NCBI GenBank assembly: GCA_023248785.1
Contig: JAHFDX010000310.1
Coordinates: 1 to 5,297 of the forward strand
DNA from: Myxococcales bacterium
GTDB taxonomy: Bacteria; Myxococcota_A; Polyangia; Polyangiales; Polyangiaceae
DNA: 5,297 nt
Reading direction: 5' to 3'
The number at the start of each line of letters is the position of its first letter. The stretch's first letter is position 1. The notes below the pieces were generated by a model. That model saw only the letters and a list, made by a program, of their open reading frames with translations. It did no database searches and had not been told where the DNA came from. The translations under genes were made by a program, and so were the position numbers. Below are positions 1-5,297 of this stretch, in pieces.

Positions 1-927
1 ACCATGGCGACGAAAGCGTTCTTCGACGGGATCGGACGAACCTACGTGCACTTCGTATCCGCGATAGTCATGAACATCCTCAACGTTCTGTTCTGTTGGA
101 TGTTCATTTTCGGCCACTTTGGCGCTCCCCAAATGGGTGCTGTGGGCGCGGGATTTGCGGCCTTTGTCGCTACGTGGATAGGTCTTGTCATCATGCTTGC
201 GTACGGTTGGAGCGTGCGCCGCGACTTTGAGCCCCTAAGGTGGAGTCACCTTTCGCGAACGCTCGTATGGCAGATGCTCAAGCTGTCGCTTCCGGCCGCG
301 ATTGCCATCGTGGTGATGGCGAGCGGGTTCAACCTTTTCCAAGATGCGGCGAGACGCCTCGACGCGCGCGCACTAAGCCCCGAGGTGGCGGTCAACAGCG
401 CTGCCATGACCGATGTCATTGGCGTACTCAAGCTCACGCTCACCGCGTGCATCGGATTTGGCACCGCAACAGCTACATTTGTCGGTCAGGCGTTGGGGAA
501 GAATCAGCCGGACGAAGGCGCGCGCTTTGGCTGGGCAAGCGTTCGGCTTGGTGTCCTTATCTTCGGGATCATTGGCTTGTGCGAAGGTCTGTTCTTCACC
601 CAATCGATCGTGGAGTTCATTTGCCCACCCGAAGTGCGGGAAACAGCGATGTTGCCGATGCGAATGGTCGGCGTCATGACACCCATCATCGCAATCGCGC
701 TCATTCTCAGCGAGGCGCTCTTCGGTGCGGGGGCCACGCGTTTCGTAGCCACCGCGCAACTGCTACTCGTGTTCGGCGTGCTTGTCCCAGGTTCGTACAC
801 GCTTGGAATTACCCTCGGCATGGGCATGGCCGGGATCTGGCTGGCTGCAACGGTGTACGCCCTTGGTGCCGCCATTGCGATGAGCGCGAAGTTTGCGGGT
901 GGGAGTTGGAAGCTGATAAAGATTTGA
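1..927 (+). CDS. MATE-family multidrug/toxin exporter, 3' part (5' end outside window)
   Basis: This is the C-terminal 308 residues of a MATE (multidrug and toxic compound extrusion) protein, an inner-membrane antiporter family that uses Na+ or H+ gradients to export organic cations and other small molecules. The frame is open from base 1, so the ATG at 4 is probably internal and not the true start. About eight hydrophobic segments are visible (roughly residues 16-38, 47-69, 95-114, 138-160, 181-200, 215-237, 248-270 and 277-297). MATE proteins have 12 TMs in about 450 residues, so TM1-4 should lie upstream. Family-like features are the FFDGIGRT loop before TM5, a G-A-P-x-MGAVGAGFA stretch, the VGQALGKNQPDEGAR loop after TM8, the E-A-L-F-G-A-G-A-T-R motif near 238-247, and GMGMAGIWLA before the last TM. 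The substrate and the coupling ion cannot be told. It converges on the RND operon with 16 bp between the stop codons. Confidence 0.9.
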   Translation, partial: TMATKAFFDGIGRTYVHFVSAIVMNILNVLFCWMFIFGHFGAPQMGAVGAGFAAFVATWIGLVIMLAYGWSVRRDFEPLRWSHLSRTLVWQMLKLSLPAAIAIVVMASGFNLFQDAARRLDARALSPEVAVNSAAMTDVIGVLKLTLTACIGFGTATATFVGQALGKNQPDEGARFGWASVRLGVLIFGIIGLCEGLFFTQSIVEFICPPEVRETAMLPMRMVGVMTPIIAIALILSEALFGAGATRFVATAQLLLVFGVLVPGSYTLGITLGMGMAGIWLAATVYALGAAIAMSAKFAGGSWKLIKI

Positions 928-943
928 CGAAGCCAAGTGTTCG
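928..943. other. 16-bp convergent intergenic gap, no clear terminator
   Basis: This is the only non-coding stretch in the window, between the TGA of the MATE gene and the TAG of the outer-membrane factor gene on the other strand. It begins with CGAA and ends with TTCG, so a 4-bp stem around an 8-base loop is possible. That is too weak, and lacks a T run on either strand, to be called a Rho-independent terminator. Transcripts from both sides probably run into the opposite gene or end by Rho. Confidence 0.7.
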
Positions 944-2269
944 CTAGCCCCCGAGCCAGGCCAAACGCGCACGCGTGGCCTGCACCCGAATGCGAATTTG
1001 TCCCTCAGTGCTTGTCGCATGGGCGACGGCGACGAGCGCAGTTCCTACCTCAACTTCTCGAACGAGCCCGGCGTTTGCTCTTGCTTCCACCGCACTCATG
1101 GCCTCGTGCGCAGCCTTGGTGCTCGCCTCCGCCGAAGGCAACGCGAGTTCCAATGCTCTCAAGGTGGCACGTAATGTGGCGCGTCGTACTTCGACTTCCT
1201 GAGCCCTTGCGTCAGCTTCGTGCGCTCGACTGTCGGCCGCGAAGGCAGCCACCTGCTGCCGAGCTCTCTCGGAAAATGTGCCGGTCAGCGGCACCATCAC
1301 CGCTACACCCGCCGCCCAAAGGCCGGGATCTTGTGGCGTGGGCGTGTGCGCGTACCCGGCACTGCCCCCCACAACCACGCGCGGCAACAGATCACGCCAG
1401 GCAAGATCACGCAGTCGCCGAGCAGCTTCACGTTGCGCGCGTGCGGCAACTACGTCCTCATCACCCTTCGCATCCGACTTCGGCGCATCCAGGACGAGTC
1501 TCGCTGCGACCATGCGCGGATCTCCAACCAGCGTGCTCAAGACGGCTCGAAGTCCGTCCAGATCCGCGACAACGCCCGCGCGCGCTGCTTCCGACCGCGC
1601 AAGCGCCGCCCTGCCTTGGAGCAAATCCGTCGCCGGAATGACCCCGCCCGCATTCAAGAGAGCATCGAGTGCTCCCACGTGCATTCGACGAGAAGCGATG
1701 TCCGCATGAGCGACCGACAGCATTGTTTCAGCTTCGAGAGTTTTCTCGTACACATCCACAATCATTAGGGCGACATCTCGTTCAATGCGCTCCCGATCCG
1801 CGTTTGCAGCAGCCTCCTCCGCGTACGTGACATCCACACGAGGTTCAATGCGAAGGAACTCCAATGCCGACCAGCTCCCTTCGAGTCCAGCTGCCCAGCG
1901 GTTGACGAACGGTGATCCCATCATGCCGCGCACGCCAAGGTTGGAGCCTGAGCCCGAAAAACCCGCAGTGCCGAGAACCGCGCCGTTGACCTGCGGGAAA
2001 TACCCGGCCCTCAATTCGTCGCGTTTCGCGGCGGATACCGCGACGAGCGCCAATGCCGCTCGAACGCGAGGTGCATTCGCCCATGCGAAGCGAATGGCTT
2101 GCGTGCATGCGACAGAATCACTGTGCATCTCGAGCTGCGCTGGCTTCGATAACACGCTCGGCAGATGACTACGTCGCATGCGGTTTGACGACGGAACTTC
2201 CAACCGAACACTCGCGCACCCGTTGGCCCCAAGCATCCCCACCAGAAGCAACGGGCGAAGAGGGCTCAT
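944..2269 (-). CDS. TolC/OprM-type outer-membrane efflux lipoprotein (RND outer-membrane factor)
   Basis: At 441 residues, the protein has the normal length for the OEP (outer membrane efflux protein) family, whose trimers form the outer-membrane and periplasmic exit duct of tripartite pumps. The N-terminus is a short signal peptide ending in a lipobox-like A-N-G-C, with Cys18 as the probable lipidated residue, as in OprM-type proteins. Two internally similar halves follow (about 50-245 and 255-440). Both are Ala/Arg/Glu-rich helical stretches. The second carries the typical LPRVVVGGSAGY strand and then a G-V-A-V-M-V-P-L-T-G-TFSERAR segment (about 321-336), matching the family's 'vGl.l..Pl..g..r' pattern. 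The start at 2269 is supported by a GGAGG seven bases upstream and by a 4-bp ATGA overlap with the adaptor stop. It is the last gene of the operon and ends 16 bp from the convergent MATE gene. Which substrate the duct serves is not visible. Confidence 0.92.
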   Translation of the reverse strand: MSPLRPLLLVGMLGANGCASVRLEVPSSNRMRRSHLPSVLSKPAQLEMHSDSVACTQAIRFAWANAPRVRAALALVAVSAAKRDELRAGYFPQVNGAVLGTAGFSGSGSNLGVRGMMGSPFVNRWAAGLEGSWSALEFLRIEPRVDVTYAEEAAANADRERIERDVALMIVDVYEKTLEAETMLSVAHADIASRRMHVGALDALLNAGGVIPATDLLQGRAALARSEAARAGVVADLDGLRAVLSTLVGDPRMVAARLVLDAPKSDAKGDEDVVAARAQREAARRLRDLAWRDLLPRVVVGGSAGYAHTPTPQDPGLWAAGVAVMVPLTGTFSERARQQVAAFAADSRAHEADARAQEVEVRRATLRATLRALELALPSAEASTKAAHEAMSAVEARANAGLVREVEVGTALVAVAHATSTEGQIRIRVQATRARLAWLGG

Positions 2270-3348
2270 CGAACCACCTCCACGGGTGTGCCCTCTTCGA
2301 GAAGAGAACTCGCTCCCACGATCACCTCTTCCGCTGCATCCAGCCCTTGACGCACCTCGAACTTGGCACCGTTGTCGAAGCCGACCTGAATCGGTACGCG
2401 CGCGGTCTTGCCGTTTCTCACCACCAAGACGAACGTTCCTTCTGCCTGAAGGACCAGGGTATCGGCTGGGAGGGTAAGTGAATCCTTCGCATCGCGTTCA
2501 CGAAAACGCACACGAGCTTCCATCCCGGCAACAAGAGTCCCCTCGTTCTTCAGGTCGATCTCCACGCGTAGCGTACGTGCAGTGGGATCGAGTGCGGGCG
2601 CAAAGCGCGAAACCACAGCCTCGAGTTGCCTCTCCCCAAGCGACGGAAACCTCACGGCGACGGGAGCTTTGAGCGTGACCAACGGAGTCTCGCGTTCTGG
2701 CACGTCGACGAACAGCCGAAAAGTATCGACATCTGCCACCTCAACCAGACGCATGCCCGCCGCGACCGAGGTCCCAGGATCGACGTACCGAACGAGTACC
2801 ACCCCATCGAACGGGGCAACAATTTGTGCATCTGAAAGCAAGGAGCGAATATGGGTCGCAGCTACTTGGGCCGCCCTCAACTTCGCGGCCGCCGTCTTTG
2901 CCTTGGCAGAGGACATTGCGACCTCTTGCAACGAGACCGCCGCCGCATTGGCAGTGGCTACTCGTTTCGTGCGGTCCGCGATTTCGACCTGCTCTGCGAG
3001 CGAAGCTTCCTCAACCTCAGCGATGGCCACCGTCGCTGCGAGCTCCTGCGTGAGCCCTGGCACGCGTAGTGATCCGAGAGATTGCCCCCTCTTCACACGA
3101 TCGCCGCGCTCGACAGAGAGAGCGACGACGTCGCCCGCCACGCGCGACGCAAGGACCGACTGCTTCCATGGACGGAGCGTTCCGATGAGCGGACTCGAGA
3201 GCGCTACATCTTCCTGCGTAGGCTTGACGGTGCGGACACGGAGAGTAACGGCTTGCGTGCGTACGTTGGGCCTTGCATCGGAGCGCGCCCGGCAACCCAT
3301 CACGCAGAGAGTCAGCACGATCAGAGGAAAACTAAGACGGACCCTCAT
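2266..3348 (-). CDS. HlyD/AcrA-type periplasmic adaptor of an RND efflux pump (membrane fusion protein)
   Basis: This 360-residue adaptor would link the RND permease to the outer-membrane factor across the periplasm. The N-terminus is a lipoprotein-like signal (hydrophobic residues 5-17, then V-M-G-C with Cys19), so inner-membrane lipid anchoring is likely, as in AcrA. Domains in order are: first lipoyl half about 56-95 (GTLRPWKQSVLASRVAGDVV, then VERGDRVKRGQSL); a short Ala-rich alpha-hairpin about 97-172; second lipoyl half about 173-207, with APFDGVV at 178-184 and DPGTSVAAG; beta-barrel about 208-290 (FVDVPERE, DPTARTLRVEIDL, LVAGMEARV); and a membrane-proximal domain to the end (LTLPADTL, GKTARVPIQVG). 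The hairpin tip has VSLQEV, resembling the ISxQE part of AcrA's TolC-docking RLS motif, but the Arg and Leu positions are not clearly conserved. I chose the start at 3348, not the upstream ATG at 3399. It follows a GGAGG, begins the signal peptide directly, and gives a 4-bp overlap with the permease stop. Confidence 0.93.
   Translation of the reverse strand: MRVRLSFPLIVLTLCVMGCRARSDARPNVRTQAVTLRVRTVKPTQEDVALSSPLIGTLRPWKQSVLASRVAGDVVALSVERGDRVKRGQSLGSLRVPGLTQELAATVAIAEVEEASLAEQVEIADRTKRVATANAAAVSLQEVAMSSAKAKTAAAKLRAAQVAATHIRSLLSDAQIVAPFDGVVLVRYVDPGTSVAAGMRLVEVADVDTFRLFVDVPERETPLVTLKAPVAVRFPSLGERQLEAVVSRFAPALDPTARTLRVEIDLKNEGTLVAGMEARVRFRERDAKDSLTLPADTLVLQAEGTFVLVVRNGKTARVPIQVGFDNGAKFEVRQGLDAAEEVIVGASSLLEEGTPVEVVR
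2277..2281 (-). promoter_or_regulatory. Ribosome-binding site of the outer-membrane factor gene
   Basis: Read on the - strand this is GGAGG, seven bases before the ATG at 2269. It lies within the last codons of the adaptor gene (Val-Glu-Val-Val-Arg-stop). It supports the ATG at 2269 as the true start and reinitiation or coupled translation across the ATGA overlap. Confidence 0.8.
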
Positions 3349-5297
3349 GACGCCTCCGAAGTGGGCGCGCCCACAAAGTGTTCCTTCCGGTGAATCCACG
3401 CATCGAGAGCCGGAAGGATGAGCAACGAGAGTACTGTGGAAGCCGTGAGTCCCCCGACTACCGCGCGTGCAAGCGGCACATTCGCTTCACTGGCGCGCCC
3501 AATTCCGATCGCCATGGGGAGCAAACCCAGGACCGCTGCCAATGTGGTCATCACGATCGGACGGAGACGAGTGAGTGCCGCATCGATTGCGGCGCTCTGC
3601 GGGGCATGCCCGCGTCGACGAAGGCGCCCACTGAAGTCCACAAGCAGAACCGCGTTCGATACCGCGATACCGACTGTGAAGATCATCCCTACAAGGGACT
3701 GAACGTTAAGCGTGGAGCCCGTGACATAGAGAAATCCAACCGCACCAATGGCTCCGAGAGGCACGGAAAGTAGAACGAGAAGGGGATCTAAAAAGGAACG
3801 AAACTGCGCCACCATCAACAAGTAAACGAGCGCCATCGCCAAACCGACGCCTCCAGCGAGTTCCGAAAACGAAGTTCGCATCGTCGCGATCTCTCCGCGC
3901 ACTTCCACCTTGCCGCCTCGGGGCACTTCGATACTCGAGACCGCACGCTCCAAATCCAGCGAGACGGTCCCCACGTCACGACCGCGGACGTTCACCAACA
4001 CTTGAACAACGCGCTTGATGTTCTCATGGCGAACTTCGCCCACCGAAACATGCCGGGCAAGCGTGGCCACCTGGCGTAGCGGCATTGCGAGTCCACCCTT
4101 TTTCGACGTAATCGGCACGGAAAGCGCCGCGTCGAAGCTATCGGCTGCTTGCTCTCGATACTGCACTCCGAGGAAGTAGTGGTTGCCGTTATTCGGATCG
4201 ATCCAAAAGGCGGGATCGAAGTTGACGCTCGATGTGAGTGCCGCCGCGACGTTTTGGATGACATCCTTCTCCGTCAAGCCGAGGGTCGCTGCGCGGCTTC
4301 GATCCACATCCACACGAACGGCCGGGTAGTCGAAGCGCTCTTGAAGCCTCACATCAATCGTCCCCACAACGTTCTTGGCTCGCTTCATCACCTCGCGAAC
4401 CGCTCGCGTCAGATCGTCGCCCTTGACGCCCTCGATCGCCACGGAGATGGGGGAGAGGGCACCATCGGACAGCGCTGCGGTCAGCATGCCGCCTGTATCA
4501 AACGCGGGTTCCAACTCGGGCAAATGCTCCAAAAAAGCCGTGCGCAAGAAGTGAGAATACTCGTCCGCGCTTCGGGTCCGATTCGAGGTCAGCTCGACCT
4601 GCAGGAATGCATCGCTCGTGCCCGCGTTCGGGGTGTAGGCAGCGGGCCAATCGTAGAGAATCCCTGAATTGCTAATGACGATCGATAGCTCCTCCTTGGG
4701 AATCACTTCGCGAACGATCTGTTCCGCGCGTGCAACCAAGGCTTCCGTTCGCTCGATCCGCGTTCCCGAGGGTGCGCGTAAGGTGACGCTTATCTGCCCG
4801 CTATCGCTGCGTGGGAACAGCTCGCGCCCGAGGCGCGGCAAAAGCAGGACCGCGAGGCAAATCGATGTAAGGCCCGCGAGCGCCATTAGAAAGGGGCGCC
4901 CAACGACACGCAGCAAGATGGCATGATAGAAGCCCTGAAAACGATCGAACGCGCCGCGCTCGAGATCCCTCGATTCGAGGCTCTCCACTGTGATGAATCG
5001 GCGTGCACAGATCGGAACGATCGTCATCGCAACGAAATACGATGCGATCATTGCAAATGTCACAGCCAGTGCCAAAGGAGCAAAGAGAAATCTCCCGATC
5101 CCACGCAAGAAGAGCACGGGAGCAAAAACAACACAGGTTGCGAGCGTTGCCACGAGCACTGGGGAACCCACCTCGGCTGCCGCATCCAACGCGGCTTGTT
5201 CCGCCATCTTCCCCATACGAATGTGCCGCACGGTATTTTCGAGCACGACGATCGCATCGTCGACCAAACGACCCATCGCAAGCGCTAAGCCGCCCAG
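3345..5297 (-). CDS. RND efflux permease, inner-membrane subunit (N-terminal part outside window)
   Basis: These are the last 650 residues of an RND (resistance-nodulation-division, AcrB-like) proton-driven permease. The family is about 1,030 residues, so roughly 390 N-terminal residues (TM1-3 and the first porter half) lie beyond 5297. The ATG at 5276 is internal to TM4. Visible in order: TM4 with the proton-relay pair D13-D14 in MGRLVDDAIVVLEN; TM5 about 46-64; TM6 about 70-96; TM7 about 135-155; second periplasmic porter/docking region about 156-478, opening with ELFPRSDSGQIS and APSGTRIERTE; TM8 about 480-499; TM9 about 503-527; TM10 about 534-556 (FTVGIAVSNAVLLVDF); TM11 about 579-600 with RLRPIVMTTLA; TM12 about 609-634. 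The TM10 lysine of AcrB (K940) is Ser547 here, while Arg577 matches AcrB R971. The VDD motif and TM10 resemble the HAE (drug/amphiphile) class more than the CusA/CzcA metal class. The substrate is unknown. It is the first visible gene of the operon and overlaps the adaptor by 4 bp. Confidence 0.95.
   Translation of the reverse strand: MGGLALAMGRLVDDAIVVLENTVRHIRMGKMAEQAALDAAAEVGSPVLVATLATCVVFAPVLFLRGIGRFLFAPLALAVTFAMIASYFVAMTIVPICARRFITVESLESRDLERGAFDRFQGFYHAILLRVVGRPFLMALAGLTSICLAVLLLPRLGRELFPRSDSGQISVTLRAPSGTRIERTEALVARAEQIVREVIPKEELSIVISNSGILYDWPAAYTPNAGTSDAFLQVELTSNRTRSADEYSHFLRTAFLEHLPELEPAFDTGGMLTAALSDGALSPISVAIEGVKGDDLTRAVREVMKRAKNVVGTIDVRLQERFDYPAVRVDVDRSRAATLGLTEKDVIQNVAAALTSSVNFDPAFWIDPNNGNHYFLGVQYREQAADSFDAALSVPITSKKGGLAMPLRQVATLARHVSVGEVRHENIKRVVQVLVNVRGRDVGTVSLDLERAVSSIEVPRGGKVEVRGEIATMRTSFSELAGGVGLAMALVYLLMVAQFRSFLDPLLVLLSVPLGAIGAVGFLYVTGSTLNVQSLVGMIFTVGIAVSNAVLLVDFSGRLRRRGHAPQSAAIDAALTRLRPIVMTTLAAVLGLLPMAIGIGRASEANVPLARAVVGGLTASTVLSLLILPALDAWIHRKEHFVGAPTSEAS
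3353..3357 (-). promoter_or_regulatory. Ribosome-binding site that sets the adaptor start
   Basis: Read on the - strand this is GGAGG, four bases before the ATG at 3348, inside the 3' end of the permease gene. The spacing is short but workable. It favours the start at 3348 over the in-frame ATG at 3399, which would put 17 hydrophilic residues in front of the signal peptide and a 55-bp overlap with the permease. Confidence 0.75.

Noticed and set aside
4..6. ATG at position 4 as the MATE start
   Set aside because: The frame is open to the window edge and the protein would lack its first four TMs, so the true start is upstream. A genuine truncation cannot be excluded without the flank.
928..943. 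Bidirectional Rho-independent terminator between the convergent genes
   Set aside because: Only a 4-bp CGAA/TTCG stem is possible and there is no T run on either strand.
943..948. GCTAGC palindrome spanning the stop codon of the outer-membrane factor gene
   Set aside because: A single 6-bp palindrome is expected by chance and shows no operator-like repeat around it.
937..1641. Long + strand open frame (234 codons) opposite the outer-membrane factor gene
   Set aside because: Its translation is Arg/Pro/His/Ala-rich with no domain or signal. It is the antisense shadow of a well-supported family protein in GC-rich DNA.
3349..3399. N-terminal extension of the adaptor from an in-frame ATG at 3399
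   Set aside because: It would add 17 hydrophilic residues before the signal peptide and a 55-bp overlap. The ATG at 3348 has a GGAGG and an ATGA overlap.
2582..3421. + strand open frame of 279 codons opposite the adaptor gene
   Set aside because: It is Ser/Thr/Arg-rich low-complexity translation lying antisense to a clear HlyD-type adaptor. No ribosome-binding context or family resemblance was seen.
4149..4667. + strand open frame of 172 codons opposite the permease
   Set aside because: It lies entirely antisense to the conserved RND porter region and is His/Arg-rich without recognisable motifs.
3345..5297. Assignment to the CusA/CzcA heavy-metal RND class
   Set aside because: The TM4 motif has V-D-D-A-I-V-V-L-E-N as in drug-type pumps, and TM10 has the S-N-A-V-L-L-V-D-F form. 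Neither matches what I know of the metal-class signatures.

Overview
The window is a short piece of a GC-rich bacterial chromosome. It is fully occupied by membrane transport genes: the 3' part of a MATE-type exporter on the + strand, facing a three-gene RND tripartite efflux operon on the - strand. The operon encodes an outer-membrane channel and a periplasmic adaptor with lipoprotein-type signal peptides, so the host is a diderm (Gram-negative) bacterium. The composition and the sequence style of the RND pump would fit a proteobacterium, myxobacterium or acidobacterium. Nothing here fixes the phylum, and I do not name one.

Layout. Positions 1-927 (+) hold the last 308 residues of a MATE-family protein, cut at its 5' side by the window edge. 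A 16-bp gap (928-943) separates its stop codon from the stop codon of the convergent operon. On the - strand, in transcription order, come the RND permease (5297 to 3345, its N-terminal part lying beyond the right edge), the HlyD/AcrA-type adaptor (3348 to 2266) and the TolC/OprM-type outer-membrane factor (2269 to 944). Both internal junctions are ATGA overlaps of 4 bp, each with a GGAGG ribosome-binding site just upstream, so the three proteins are probably translated in a coupled manner from one mRNA. There is no gene-free stretch longer than 16 bp.

How the genes work together. The RND permease would sit in the inner membrane and use the proton gradient. The adaptor, probably lipid-anchored, would bridge it to the outer-membrane factor, giving one complete pump. 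The MATE protein is an independent single-component exporter, and its link to the RND operon is only proximity. Substrates cannot be read from the sequence. The most notable detail is in the proton-relay region of the permease: the TM4 Asp-Asp pair is kept, the TM10 lysine (AcrB K940) is replaced by serine, and an arginine lies three residues before the Asp pair in TM4. I see no mobile element, CRISPR array, RNA gene or clearly novel system. This is largely an ordinary efflux locus.
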